64,000 bases of DNA from Anaerolineales bacterium (GTDB taxonomy: Bacteria; Chloroflexota; Anaerolineae; Anaerolineales; UBA4823). Position numbers and translations under genes: made by a program. Location: the NCBI GenBank assembly GCA_020060465.1, contig JAGVAD010000015.1, positions 1 to 64,000 on the forward strand, written 5' to 3'. This document shows, one piece after another, positions 53,686 through 62,805 of this stretch (its first letter is position 1; each line of letters begins with the position of its first letter). A model generated the notes under the pieces. That model did no database searches. It saw nothing but the letters and a program-made list of their open reading frames with translations, and was not told the DNA's origin.

Positions 53686-54369
53686 TCAGTTGAGTTTTCC
53701 CCAAACTACCAGGTCTTCTCCCATCCTTTCGACATGGACTTCACGCAAGCGAGGGGCGTGGAATAATGCCTGCTCTACCGCGTGCAACCCACCCAACAGA
53801 ACAGGAGCGATGGTCACACATAGCAGATCCACCAGCCCGGCGGTTAAAAAACTGCCGATCACCTGCGCCCCTCCCTCGACCATCAAGCGGGAAACGCCGC
53901 GCTGCGCCAAACACTCCAACAGCGGCATTAACTCGACCTTGCCGTTTCTGTCTTGGGGCAAGAAGAGCAGCGTGGCGCCGACGGCCTCCAGCGCCGCCCG
54001 GCGGGCAGGGTCAGCCGCTTCGGTGGTTGCAATCCAGGCTGGTCGGGGGTGGCCGAGGATCAGCCGCGCGTTCAGCGGGGTGCGTAAACGGCTGTCCAGG
54101 ATAATGGGCTGCGGGTTTTGCCCTTCCACTAACCGCACTGTGAGCTGAGGATCATCGGCAATCACCGTCCCGCTGCCGACCAGGATCGCCTCATGCTTCG
54201 AGCGCAGCCAGTGAGTTAGCCGCTGCGTTTCTGCACCGCTGAGCGCGGTGGGGCGGCCGCGCTGTAGCGCGACACAACCATCCAGGCTTTGCGCATAACA
54301 CAGGCTGACCAGCGGACGAGTGGTGGCGCGCTGCTCGGCCTGAGAAATCCACTCCTCAAACAGGTGCAT
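53686..54369 (-). CDS. Stand-alone RibD-type reductase (RibD C-terminal domain)
   Basis: The protein has 227 residues from the ATG at 54369, which overlaps the GTP cyclohydrolase stop by 14 nt. It has the DHFR-like fold of RibD's reductase half: SLCYAQSLDGCVAL, AILVGSGTVIADDPQLTVRL, QPIILDSRLRTPLNARLIL and LMVEGGAQVIGSFL. The deaminase half with its zinc motifs is absent. Stand-alone enzymes of this type (fungal Rib7, archaeal reductase) reduce the GTP cyclohydrolase II product directly. That reaction is the best guess here. Confidence 0.88.
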   Translation of the reverse strand: MHLFEEWISQAEQRATTRPLVSLCYAQSLDGCVALQRGRPTALSGAETQRLTHWLRSKHEAILVGSGTVIADDPQLTVRLVEGQNPQPIILDSRLRTPLNARLILGHPRPAWIATTEAADPARRAALEAVGATLLFLPQDRNGKVELMPLLECLAQRGVSRLMVEGGAQVIGSFLTAGLVDLLCVTIAPVLLGGLHAVEQALFHAPRLREVHVERMGEDLVVWGKLN

Positions 54370-55000
54370 TTTCGTTGCGCAAGACAGGCATAGAAAACAG
54401 CCCAAGATTGAGCATGTGGTTCATACGCGTGACCTTGGTGAAAAGATAATGGACATTCTCGGCGTGTACGGTTGGCTCAACGGCTACCCGTTCGCTCACC
54501 ACAATGCCAAGTTCGCTCAATGTCTGAATCTTGGCCGGATTATTGGTCAACAAGCGCACGGACCGAACGCCCAAATCCTCCAGGATGCGCGCTGCGGCGG
54601 TGTAGTCACGCTCATCTGCCTGATGCCCAAGCAGCAGGTTGGCTTCGATAGTATCGAAGCCTTTGTCTTGCAGATTATAGGCGCGCAGCTTGTCTAACAG
54701 ACCGATGCCGCGGCCTTCTTGTCGTAAATATACCAGGATTCCTTCGCCTGCCGCCGCGATCTGATGCATGGCGAAGTGAAGCTGCTCGCCGCAATCGCAG
54801 CGGCGCGAACCCAGCACATCGCCGGTGAAACATTCCGAGTGCAGGCGAGTCAGCACATTTTGCTTGCCTTGCACCTCGCCCAGAACCAGCGCCAAATGCT
54901 CTTTGTCGTCCTGGTTGTTATGATACAAGTGGAGATGAAATTCAGCCTCAGCGGTGGGGATGCGCGCGGAGACCATTCTTTGAACAACAAGTGGTTGCAT
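54356..55000 (-). CDS. GTP cyclohydrolase II
   Basis: The start at 55000 (214 residues) follows GAGGA by 6 nt; longer frames have no homology. The zinc site C-x10-C-x-C is present (CFTGDVLGSRRCDCGEQL), as are RQEGRGIGLLDKLRAYNLQD and LLTNNPAKIQTLSELGI. The Tyr equivalent to E. coli Tyr105 is kept, so it should open the ring and release formate, giving the 2,5-diamino-6-ribosylamino-pyrimidinone phosphate. No riboflavin synthase, lumazine synthase or deaminase genes are near. Confidence 0.93.
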   Translation of the reverse strand: MQPLVVQRMVSARIPTAEAEFHLHLYHNNQDDKEHLALVLGEVQGKQNVLTRLHSECFTGDVLGSRRCDCGEQLHFAMHQIAAAGEGILVYLRQEGRGIGLLDKLRAYNLQDKGFDTIEANLLLGHQADERDYTAAARILEDLGVRSVRLLTNNPAKIQTLSELGIVVSERVAVEPTVHAENVHYLFTKVTRMNHMLNLGLFSMPVLRNENAPV

Positions 55001-55041
55001 CGTATTCCTCTTTCCCAGTCTCTGAACCGCAGCCGGGTGCG

Positions 55042-55365
55042 CTATTTCCGTCCTTCGATGAACAAACAGGCGATCAATGCCACCTCGATCAGTTTGTCGG
55101 TGTACCCTATCGCGCTGCGAGCGCCGATGGCCACCCAACCGATAATGGTTACTGCGGTGTACAGGATCAGCGCCCAGCGGACATAGGTTTGATACGAACG
55201 GAGTTGAGGCAGATAAAGTGCAGCGACCAGCACCAGATAGCCGATGCCGTTCAGTATGAACATCGGGAGACCGTTGGGGACGCCTAACGCCAGATGGATG
55301 GCTGCGGTGGCTACCGTGAGCAGGATAATGACGATCTGAAGGGGCGCGAATTTCTGGTTGTTCAT
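55042..55365 (-). CDS. Small four-helix membrane protein
   Basis: The protein has 107 residues and four hydrophobic stretches (about 9-27, 34-54, 64-84, 86-102). AAGGAGG lies 9 nt before the ATG. The AAIHLALGVPNGLP motif with its His inside or next to a helix, and the regular helix spacing, resemble small uncharacterised membrane proteins in many bacteria. It lies between the flippase-like gene and the cyclohydrolase gene. No function can be given. Confidence 0.7.
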   Translation of the reverse strand: MNNQKFAPLQIVIILLTVATAAIHLALGVPNGLPMFILNGIGYLVLVAALYLPQLRSYQTYVRWALILYTAVTIIGWVAIGARSAIGYTDKLIEVALIACLFIEGRK

Positions 55366-55406
55366 CTTTCAATCCTCCTTAATAAATATAAATGTCTCTG
55401 AATAAT

Positions 55407-56453
55407 TCACGGCTTGATTGGGAATACTGTCTGAGCCGCGCGGGATGTCTGGAGCGCTTCTCTGGACAGAGCCGCGCCAAAGGCTGCACCAAGAGCGCCG
55501 AGCGCCAGGTCGCGCGCCCGGATCCACAGGCTGACAGCGACTCCAAAAACTGGGTTGATGCCTAATGCCTGCATGGCAATCACCTGGCTGGCTTCCAGCG
55601 CTCCCACCCCGCCCGGCAATGGGGTCAAGAAAGCCAGGCGCGCCGCGCTCAATGCCAGGATGGTCTGTCCCAGGTTGAGATGCGCCCCCAGCACGCGCAG
55701 CGCAAGCCAGTACTCGGCCAGCGAGAAGGACCAAATCAGCGCAGATGAAACAGCGATTTGCAGCATGAGCGCGGGTTTCTTGCGCAACACGTCCGAAATC
55801 TGACCTTCCGAGGCGGAAACAATGCCCAGACCCGTCAGGATGGCGGGGTGATTCTTCAATTTGCCTGGCATCCGCTGCATTGACCAATCGAGCAGACGAC
55901 CAGCGGGCTGATGACCAGTCCATAACAACGCCAGATAGACCGCTGGCAGAGCCAGCAAACCGGCCATAGGAAGTGCAACCGGCGTGATGGAAAAGGAAGC
56001 GCTGCCCTGCCTGGATAACGCCAGCGCGGCGCCAACGCCCAGGAAGGTAAAATTGGCCAGCAGTTCAAAGAGCTTATCCAGCGCCACAGAGGCGACTGCC
56101 GCATCAAGCGGCAGTTTGTGGCGGGCGTGTAAGGCATACACCTGCACCGGCTCGCCGCCAAATTGAGAGCCGGGCGTAAAATAGCTCACCGTAAAAGCCG
56201 CCATTCGATAGCGGAGAGCCTGCCAATAGGATATGCTTTCACCCTGGGCGCGTAGAATCAACCACCAACGGCCAGGGAAAATCCCCAAAGCCAGAGCATT
56301 GAATGCGATGAGACCGCCGAGCTGCCACGGGTCGAGCGATACCAGGATGGCGAGGATGTCGCCAATTGGCGCGCGACGCAGCGCCCAGATGACCAGCATT
56401 GGAACAATCAGCCAGATCAGGCGACGCAGAGACGGAGAAAAGGCGTTTCTCAT
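55407..56453 (-). CDS. Lysylphosphatidylglycerol synthase TM-like (flippase-type) membrane protein
   Basis: The protein has 348 residues, with about eight membrane helices and the UPF0104/LPG_synthase_TM pattern: RWWLILRAQGESISYWQALR, SYFTPGSQFGGEPVQVYAL, SVALDKLFELLANF and LTPLPGGVGALEASQV. It lacks the catalytic transferase part of MprF. Such proteins are thought to move lipid-linked molecules. It lies 8 nt after the CDP-alcohol phosphotransferase gene, which suggests a lipid-linked product for the cluster. Confidence 0.87.
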   Translation of the reverse strand: MRNAFSPSLRRLIWLIVPMLVIWALRRAPIGDILAILVSLDPWQLGGLIAFNALALGIFPGRWWLILRAQGESISYWQALRYRMAAFTVSYFTPGSQFGGEPVQVYALHARHKLPLDAAVASVALDKLFELLANFTFLGVGAALALSRQGSASFSITPVALPMAGLLALPAVYLALLWTGHQPAGRLLDWSMQRMPGKLKNHPAILTGLGIVSASEGQISDVLRKKPALMLQIAVSSALIWSFSLAEYWLALRVLGAHLNLGQTILALSAARLAFLTPLPGGVGALEASQVIAMQALGINPVFGVAVSLWIRARDLALGALGAAFGAALSREALQTSRAAQTVFPIKP

Positions 56454-56461
56454 ATTTGTTC

Positions 56462-57628
56462 TTATCCCCTCTGCACGTATCTTTCGCCGGCGCGGTGTCG
56501 GTAAAGATAATCCTCAGGCGTCCATAACGAAAGCGCCCCACTGCCCGCGTACAGGATGATGGTATAGGCAACCGCCAGGACGATCTGACTTGCGGTGAGC
56601 GGGCTGAGCATCTGATAGAACCCGAGGAAACCCAGAGCAAACCCGGCTGCCACGCGCGGCAAGACGCCAAACACGATCAGAGCGACAGCCAAACCGTTCA
56701 AAACGCCGAGAGCGATCAGCGGTAGTGAGACATTGCTGAGTTTGCCTGACCAGGCGATAAGAAGCGATAGATTGAGCGCCAGGATCAGACCGCGCAGCGC
56801 CGTCAAAGCCCAATTTCGCAGCGCCTCGCCGGGGCGTTTGCGCGGTTGGCGCTGTTTGAGCACCCCGCTGACATACAACCAGTCGCGCCCAAAGCCGAAT
56901 AACAGCGGCAAACCAAATAACGCGGCAGCAATATGCGTCCCCGGCGGGCTAAACAGCGGCCATAACAGGATGGCGAGAAATCCCATTTGCAAACCGGCGA
57001 AAATCCGGCGGCTTAAGCTGGGGGGAAGCTCGTAGATCGGCTTATCCAGCCGCTTGCGCAGCCACAATCCGCCCAGGAACAGGTACCGCGCCAGCCCGAC
57101 GAGAACATACCAGGCGGGCGCCTGACCATATTGCACCGCCAGCAAGGAAGCCGCCAACACCCCGATTCCGTCGAAGCTCATGTCTAGAACTTCGCCCAGG
57201 CGTGTGGCATGGTTCGTCATGCGCGCTGCATAACCGTCAAAAAAGTCGGCCGCGCATGAAAGAGTATAGAGAATACCCGGCAGCCAGGCCAACCAGCCCT
57301 CAGGCCGCGGCAGGAGGAGAAAACCCATCACGCCTGCGGCAAGGAAACCGCGCAGTAAAGTTAAGCGATTTCCCCAGCCCAGGTTGGGCAACGGTTGAGT
57401 TTCACCCAGGCGCACGTTTGCCGGTAGATTGTAAAGTAGGATGGTAAGCTGATACACAACCGCCAGGCTGGGCAAGATCAACCACAAAGCGGCATATTTC
57501 GCTTCCCAACCCAGGCGTAACGCGGCATAGCAAGCTGCCAGGAGCGAGAATCCAAGAGCAGCGAAAAGAGCTGTCTCTTTGCGCAATTGTTCAAGAACAG
57601 ATGATTGAGCAGGGTACTCGCTTAACAT
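56462..57628 (-). CDS. CDP-alcohol phosphotransferase-domain membrane protein
   Basis: The protein has 388 residues. The complete CDP-OH-P motif D-x2-D-G-x2-A-R-x8-G-x3-D-x3-D is visible near residues 147-173 (ADFFDGYAARMTNHATRLGE then VLDMSFD). It joins a CDP-activated alcohol to another alcohol, as in phospholipid synthesis. At about 388 residues it is longer than PgsA or PssA; a C-terminal half of extra membrane helices (from about 255) is of unknown use. It is the first gene of the run toward GTP cyclohydrolase II. Confidence 0.9.
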   Translation of the reverse strand: MLSEYPAQSSVLEQLRKETALFAALGFSLLAACYAALRLGWEAKYAALWLILPSLAVVYQLTILLYNLPANVRLGETQPLPNLGWGNRLTLLRGFLAAGVMGFLLLPRPEGWLAWLPGILYTLSCAADFFDGYAARMTNHATRLGEVLDMSFDGIGVLAASLLAVQYGQAPAWYVLVGLARYLFLGGLWLRKRLDKPIYELPPSLSRRIFAGLQMGFLAILLWPLFSPPGTHIAAALFGLPLLFGFGRDWLYVSGVLKQRQPRKRPGEALRNWALTALRGLILALNLSLLIAWSGKLSNVSLPLIALGVLNGLAVALIVFGVLPRVAAGFALGFLGFYQMLSPLTASQIVLAVAYTIILYAGSGALSLWTPEDYLYRHRAGERYVQRG

Positions 57629-57776
57629 GGTGCGCCAATTCTATCATTAGTAGATAATTTGCATGATAAATATACGATAAAAGGTTGAATTTGGATTTTT
57701 CTTTGCAACGCAAAACCAGCGCCTCCTTGATTTGCATCAGGCGCAGATTGATTATAGAATAAATTTTGTTGAACTT

Positions 57777-58625
57777 CTATAGATCGCGCTGATTGAAACG
57801 CTGGATGGATAAAGCGAAAACCACCAGCAAGTAGATCACGCTGTAAATCATCATGGCATCGCTGGGGTAATATCTGGCAGTGAACGGCGTGTCACCCATC
57901 ATCGTCAGCAGGGGAGACTGAAGTTCAAACGCTGCTCGCTTCCATAGCGCTTCGCTGGGCATAATCAGGCTGGTGATCACGCCGATGTTCATAGCCGTCT
58001 GATTGGTCGCCGGGTCGGGCATGAATGCGCCGATTTGTTCGATCCATCCGCCGATGAAAGCGACGCCGAAAAGCCCAAAGACCAGCACGCCGTTTGCCAG
58101 GGTGGATAGGCTGGCGCCGCCGAGTAGCGAGATGCTGAGCAAAATCACCGCGTTTAACCACATCAAAGATAGCGCCTGCAAGGGATGCGGCGCGGTATAG
58201 CCAGAACGCAGATAAACGATCGCCATCACCCCGCCGCCCATGAGCAACAAGTATAGGGTGAGCATGGCGGCAAAACCCAGCCATTTTCCTGCCACGATCT
58301 CCCAACGCCTCACGGGTTTCGCCACCACGGTTTGAATCGCGCCGGATTGTATCTCGCCAGAAAGAGTATCCACCGAAGTCAGCACCGTCATCATGGCAGT
58401 GAGCATATTCACCACGTACATGCCAGCCATGAGCAGGAAATTACTCACCTGATTGATCATGAATTTACGATCTTCACCGAAACTCTCCGTCGTGTCTCGA
58501 ATGATGAAGTGATAACCCAGGCCATAGATAGTCAGGAAGAGTGCGCCTAAGAGCAACGCCGCCAGCAATATTTTTCGCCGGGAGGCTTCGCGAAAGGTCA
58601 GTTTGGCAATGGTGATGCTGTTCAT
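57777..58625 (-). CDS. ABC-2 type exporter permease
   Basis: The protein has 282 residues with about six helices. The N-terminus is typical of ABC-2 permeases (ITIAKLTFREASRRKILLAAL), followed by a large external loop, DTLSGEIQSGAIQTVVAKPV (the coupling region) and helices to the end. It overlaps the ATPase gene by 4 nt and forms an exporter with it. Substrate unknown. The 148 bp beyond its stop hold no gene. Confidence 0.9.
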   Translation of the reverse strand: MNSITIAKLTFREASRRKILLAALLLGALFLTIYGLGYHFIIRDTTESFGEDRKFMINQVSNFLLMAGMYVVNMLTAMMTVLTSVDTLSGEIQSGAIQTVVAKPVRRWEIVAGKWLGFAAMLTLYLLLMGGGVMAIVYLRSGYTAPHPLQALSLMWLNAVILLSISLLGGASLSTLANGVLVFGLFGVAFIGGWIEQIGAFMPDPATNQTAMNIGVITSLIMPSEALWKRAAFELQSPLLTMMGDTPFTARYYPSDAMMIYSVIYLLVVFALSIQRFNQRDL

Positions 58626-59545
58626 AATCCGCCGTCCGTCCCAACGATCTGGATAAAAAGATCCTCCAAAGAGATATGCTCTGGGCGGAGCGCATAAACA
58701 TCCGCCCCTTGACTGACCAGATAACGGTTGATCTCCGGCAGGTCGGCTTCGCCTGGCAATGTGAATGAGAGATGCTCCCCGTCGGCGCGGATGTTTTTCC
58801 CCCAGCGCGACAGACCTTCCACCATTGCAGGATTCAAGTTGCGCGCCCGCACTTGCACCGTCAATTCGCCTTCCACCAGCGATTGCAATCGGCTGACGCG
58901 GATGACCTCACCATGCTTGATAAAGGCTACCCGGTCGCAGGTGATTTCCACTTCGCTGAGCAGGTGCGAATTGATAAAGACTGCCACGCCGCGCTGGCTT
59001 AGATCGCGGATGATGTCTCGCACCAAGCGACGCCCGACCGGATCCAGCCCTGAAGTCGGCTCATCCAGGATCACCAGGTCGGGCTGGTTGAGCAGGGCTT
59101 GCGCCAGGCCGATGCGCTGCAACATACCTTTCGAGTATTCGCGCAGTTTTTTACTTGCATGGGGCGTTAGCCCCACCAACTCCAACAGCTCGCCGATGCG
59201 GCGGCGGGCTTGTTGGCTCGGCAGGCGATACAAGTCGGCGTGCAACTGCAAAAACTCGTCGCCGCGCAGCCAATCGTGGAAGCGGAAATGCTCTGGCAGA
59301 AAACCCACCCGGCTGCGGACGGCTGGATCGTTCAGCGGCTGACCGAACAGATATCCTTCTCCGCCGGAGGGAAAAACCAGGTTCAGCAGCATCTTGACCG
59401 AAGTGGTTTTTCCCGCGCCGTTAGGCCCCAGAAAACCAAACACCTCGCCCCTTTCCACGCTCAGGGTCAGATTACTTACGGCTACCTTGTCGCCGAATAC
59501 CTTTCGCAGGTTGCGGGTTTCAATAGCAAAGGCAGATTGTGACAT
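58622..59545 (-). CDS. ABC-2 type exporter ATPase
   Basis: The protein has 307 residues. Walker A is GPNGAGKTTSVKMLL, the ABC signature is LREYSKGMLQRIGLAQALL, Walker B is LVILDEPTSGLDP and the switch is INSHLLSEVE. The C-terminal 80 residues are the accessory domain found in CcmA-like exporters. It pairs with the permease at 57777 and lies downstream of the sigma/anti-sigma pair, perhaps as a target of it. Confidence 0.94.
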   Translation of the reverse strand: MSQSAFAIETRNLRKVFGDKVAVSNLTLSVERGEVFGFLGPNGAGKTTSVKMLLNLVFPSGGEGYLFGQPLNDPAVRSRVGFLPEHFRFHDWLRGDEFLQLHADLYRLPSQQARRRIGELLELVGLTPHASKKLREYSKGMLQRIGLAQALLNQPDLVILDEPTSGLDPVGRRLVRDIIRDLSQRGVAVFINSHLLSEVEITCDRVAFIKHGEVIRVSRLQSLVEGELTVQVRARNLNPAMVEGLSRWGKNIRADGEHLSFTLPGEADLPEINRYLVSQGADVYALRPEHISLEDLFIQIVGTDGGL

Positions 59546-59569
59546 TGGGTGCTCTCGATGGATGGAACG

Positions 59570-59602
59570 CGTGTACAGGCAGGGCTGGCCTGCCTGTACA
59601 CG
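59570..59602. other. Perfect 14-bp inverted repeat between anti-sigma and ABC genes
   Basis: CGTGTACAGGCAGG (59570-59583) pairs exactly with 59589-59602 around a 5-nt loop. It lies 26 nt after the anti-sigma stop and 24 nt before the ABC ATPase start. No T-run follows on the minus strand, so it may be an operator, processing site or weak terminator. Confidence 0.5.
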
Positions 59603-59628
59603 TTTATACCTGATCTGACTGGCTTTGT

Positions 59629-60789
59629 CTACTTCAATGCAGCGGCGGCTTCGAGAGCGGCGTTTTTATTGCCAAACCCGGATAAGACATACACAACGCC
59701 ATTCTTAACCCATATCAGCATGTAGCCCGGCCCGGAGCCACGGCGGAACTGGAGCAAAGCCCCGGTCACGCCGTCTACTTGCACCTCTTTGTAATCCGCG
59801 CTCCCTTGAGGAATGGGGATCACAAAGGTGGTCGTCCAATCCACCTTGCTGGCGAACTGCGCTGCTTCTGTTTCGCTCATGCCCAACACCTGGAGATAGA
59901 TCTGGCCCAACTGGGCGATATCCAGCTCAGGCGGCGCTGAGACGCTTGGGCTGGGCATCTGGAAGAAGGTAATGCAGTCGGACAATTTGTTGAGGCTGCG
60001 CTGGTCAGGGTCGGCGCTGCTGGCGCGTTGACTCGATTGGCAGTCTCCCACCTGGGTGATGACGCTGCCTGGAATTTGTACCTTCATGACCGCGCCATTC
60101 AGGCTATCTGGCAGTTGGACGTCTGAACGCCCCATTTCCCGCAGGACGGCGCGCAGAAGTTCCAGATCAATTGTGAAAGTTGCCGCGCCGCCTGGCTGAT
60201 ATAAGTACTGGACTGGTTCGCCAGCCAGGGCGCGCAATGGCATCCCTGCCAGGGCGCTGGCTTCCTCGAGGGTGGCTACCTCCTGCGGTTCACCCTGCTC
60301 CTCAATTTGGACATTCTTACTGAAGAACGCCTCCAATTGAGCAGAGGATTCCATACGACCAGGCAGATCATCCATATCTACAGAGATCACGCGCACCTGT
60401 TCGACGCGGAAAAGCTGCAAGAAGCTGTTGGCGATCGCCCGCACTGAGGGGAAAGCCAGAGAGATCGCCAGGACGGCGACCAGGGCGATAACCGCCCAGG
60501 TGGGACGGGAAAGGCTCGTAACAAATTTCTTAATCACGGTTGGTTCCTCCATTTCTTCAGGCAGCCGCGCCATCAAACGCTGATGGGCTGCTGCGGGTTG
60601 AATCGGTTGAGGTGGGAAAATTTGTAGATGGTTCAAGCGAGCTTGAACACGTTGGGCGCGCTCACTGAGCGCCTGCGCTCTGGAGCGACAGTCGGCGCAA
60701 GCCGCCAGATGGGTTTCAATTCGGCGGGCGGTTGCCAGGTCTATCTGCTGATCCTGATAAGAACGAATTTCTCCCTCAGTGAGATGCAT
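59629..60789 (-). CDS. Zinc-type anti-sigma factor with external domain
   Basis: The start at 60789 (386 residues) is set by AAGGAG 8 nt upstream and by the anti-sigma domain starting there. The zinc anti-sigma motif H-x3-C-x2-C is in ETHLAACADCRSR (about 30-40). One membrane helix lies at about 105-125 (AVIALVAVLAISLAF), followed by a large external part that ends in a DUF4367-like region. It should hold the ECF sigma factor encoded just upstream at the membrane until an external signal arrives. Its ATG lies one base after the sigma stop. Confidence 0.88.
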   Translation of the reverse strand: MHLTEGEIRSYQDQQIDLATARRIETHLAACADCRSRAQALSERAQRVQARLNHLQIFPPQPIQPAAAHQRLMARLPEEMEEPTVIKKFVTSLSRPTWAVIALVAVLAISLAFPSVRAIANSFLQLFRVEQVRVISVDMDDLPGRMESSAQLEAFFSKNVQIEEQGEPQEVATLEEASALAGMPLRALAGEPVQYLYQPGGAATFTIDLELLRAVLREMGRSDVQLPDSLNGAVMKVQIPGSVITQVGDCQSSQRASSADPDQRSLNKLSDCITFFQMPSPSVSAPPELDIAQLGQIYLQVLGMSETEAAQFASKVDWTTTFVIPIPQGSADYKEVQVDGVTGALLQFRRGSGPGYMLIWVKNGVVYVLSGFGNKNAALEAAAALK

Positions 60790-60790
60790 C

Positions 60791-61357
60791 TCAAATTCTC
60801 CTTCCTCCTGCCGGGGTGGCTTTTTCGTAAAGCTGCTCAAACTCTGTTTCAGCTCGCGCCAGCAGCGCGCCAATGGAAGACGGCGCGACCCCCAGCGTCG
60901 CGGCAACTTCTGCGTAGCTCAACCCAGAATAGCGCAAGATCAACAGTTCCGCCGAACGTGGTTTCATGGCGCTCAACACCTGGCGCACGCGTTCGCGCTC
61001 CAGCCGACTTTCGGCGATGATCGCCGGGTCCTGTCTGTGGTCATCTTCCAACACTTGAACCCCGGCCAGGTTCTCGTATTGTGAGCGGCGTTTGCGCGCC
61101 CGCAAAGCGTTCAAACCCAGGTTGGTCGCCACACGATAGAGCCAGGCTGCTAAGTTCGCTCCATCTTTGGGCGGGCGATGATACAGACGGATGAACGTCT
61201 CCAGCGCCAGGTCTTCGGCTTCATCCCAGTCGCCCAGGATGTGCGCCAGGCGGAGGACGACGCGCTCCCAATAACTGAAAAAGAGCCGATTAAAGTCGGC
61301 CGCGTCTGGTTGGCTCCAGGGCAATCCGTCGGATTTTCGATGAAGTGTCATGGTCAT
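60791..61357 (-). CDS. ECF-family RNA polymerase sigma factor
   Basis: I take the ATG at 61357 (188 residues), preceded by GAGG with 7-nt spacing; an in-frame ATG at 61384 would add nine residues but has no such site. Region 2 is seen in FNRLFFSYWERVVLRLAHIL and DEAEDLALETFIRLY, and region 4 in LLILRYSGLSYAEVAATLG and APSSIGALLARAETEFEQLY. It is partnered by the zinc anti-sigma factor downstream. Target promoters cannot be read here. Confidence 0.92.
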   Translation of the reverse strand: MTMTLHRKSDGLPWSQPDAADFNRLFFSYWERVVLRLAHILGDWDEAEDLALETFIRLYHRPPKDGANLAAWLYRVATNLGLNALRARKRRSQYENLAGVQVLEDDHRQDPAIIAESRLERERVRQVLSAMKPRSAELLILRYSGLSYAEVAATLGVAPSSIGALLARAETEFEQLYEKATPAGGRRI

Positions 61358-61498
61358 AGGCAGCCTCGGCAGCAGCGTTGCCATCTATTAAACACCGCGC
61401 GCCAAGGCGTTGTGACAATTCGTTGCAGGTTTCATTATAACCATAACCCCTCTGTTCTTTCAGCATCCCCTTGTACAGCGAATGACCACGAATGAGAT

Positions 61499-61504
61499 TA
61501 TAAT
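61499..61504 (+). promoter_or_regulatory. TATAAT -10 element upstream of the class V PLP gene
   Basis: A perfect TATAAT lies 35 nt before the ATG at 61540. A TTGTAC at 61471-61476 is 22 bp upstream, too far for an ideal -35 box. Part of the 155-bp divergent region shared with the ECF sigma gene. Confidence 0.4.
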
Positions 61505-61539
61505 TACGCCGACCTCACCCCCATCCACGGAGACCTCTC

Positions 61540-62805
61540 ATGTCCCTTGACCTTTTCTCGATTCGCGAACAATTCCCTTCTTTACGGCGCCCGGCGGTGT
61601 TTTTGGACAACCCAGGCGGCACGCAAATCACCAAACGCGCCATAGATCGCATCACCTCTTATCTGTTGATGCACAACGCCAACCATGAAGGCGCTTTTGC
61701 TACCAGCATCGAGTCAGATGCCGTGCTGCAGGAAGCGCATGTCGCCATGGCGGACTTTTTGAACGCCCCCAGCCCGGATGAAATCATCTTTGGCAACAAT
61801 ATGACTACGCTGACCTTGCACATCAGCCGCTCGATTGCGCGCACCTGGCAGGCAGGAGATGAGATTGTTGTGACACGGTTGGATCACGACGCGAACATCA
61901 CGCCCTGGGTGTTGGCGGCGCAGGATCGCGGGGTGAATGTGCGTTGGGTGGATTTCGATCCAGAACAGGGTGTGTTGAACCTGGAAGATATGCAAGCCGC
62001 TCTGGAAAGAAAACCGCGCCTGGTGGCGGTAGGCTATGCTTCCAACGCGCTGGGGACGATCAATCCGGTGAAGAAGATCACGCGCATGGCGCATGAGGCT
62101 GGCGCGCTGGTGTATGTTGACGCCGTGCAATACGCCCCGCACGGCCCGATTGACGTGCAAGACCTGGATTGCGATTTCCTGGTTTGTTCATCTTATAAAT
62201 TCTTTGGTCCGCACGCTGGCATCCTGTGGGGGCGCTACGATCTGCTGGATAGCCTGATAGCATATAAAGTGCGCCCGGCTTCCAACCGCCCGCCGGGGAA
62301 GTTCGAAACCGGCACGCAGAACCACGAAGGCATCGCCGGTGTGTTAGGCGCGCTGGAATACCTGGAGTGGGTCGGCGAGACCTTTGGCGACGTCTATCGT
62401 CAGGATTACGCCGAGCGCTATTCGGGTCGGCGTTTGCGACTGAAGCAGGGCATGGCAGCCATCCGCGCCTATGAATATGAGGTCAGCCACCTGTTGTTAG
62501 ACATTCTGGAAGAGACCCCTGGCTTGCGACTATATGGGCTGCGCGACCCGCGCCGGCTGGAAGAACGCGTGCCCACCTTCTCGTTCACCCTGCAAGGCTG
62601 GCATCCGCGCCGTCTGGCCGAACGTCTGGCGCAAAGCGGCTTTTACGTCTGGGATGGCAACTATTACGCCCTGGCAGTCACCGAGCGGCTGGGACTGGAG
62701 GGGAGCGGCGGCATGTTGCGCGTCGGTCCCGTGCATTACAATACGCTGGAGGAGATTCAACACTTTGGCGAGGCATTGGGGAAGATTGCAGCAGAAAACG
62801 AATAG
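61540..62805 (+). CDS. Cysteine desulfurase-like class V aminotransferase-fold enzyme
   Basis: The protein has 421 residues. Its features are VFLDNPGGTQITKRAID at the start, IIFGNNMTTLTLHISRSIAR, RLDHDANITPW, VDAVQYAPHGPIDVQDL and the PLP lysine in FLVCSSYKFFGPHAGILWGR. This matches the cysteine desulfurase-like subgroup (TIGR01976/VC1184-like), in which the mobile catalytic Cys loop of SufS/NifS is not evident. The reaction is therefore unclear. It stands alone between divergent and same-strand regulators. Confidence 0.85.
   Translation: MSLDLFSIREQFPSLRRPAVFLDNPGGTQITKRAIDRITSYLLMHNANHEGAFATSIESDAVLQEAHVAMADFLNAPSPDEIIFGNNMTTLTLHISRSIARTWQAGDEIVVTRLDHDANITPWVLAAQDRGVNVRWVDFDPEQGVLNLEDMQAALERKPRLVAVGYASNALGTINPVKKITRMAHEAGALVYVDAVQYAPHGPIDVQDLDCDFLVCSSYKFFGPHAGILWGRYDLLDSLIAYKVRPASNRPPGKFETGTQNHEGIAGVLGALEYLEWVGETFGDVYRQDYAERYSGRRLRLKQGMAAIRAYEYEVSHLLLDILEETPGLRLYGLRDPRRLEERVPTFSFTLQGWHPRRLAERLAQSGFYVWDGNYYALAVTERLGLEGSGGMLRVGPVHYNTLEEIQHFGEALGKIAAENE

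Noticed and set aside
53686..55000. A normal riboflavin operon
   Set aside because: Only the GTP cyclohydrolase II and reductase steps are present; deaminase, lumazine synthase and riboflavin synthase genes are missing, and the neighbours are modification enzymes.
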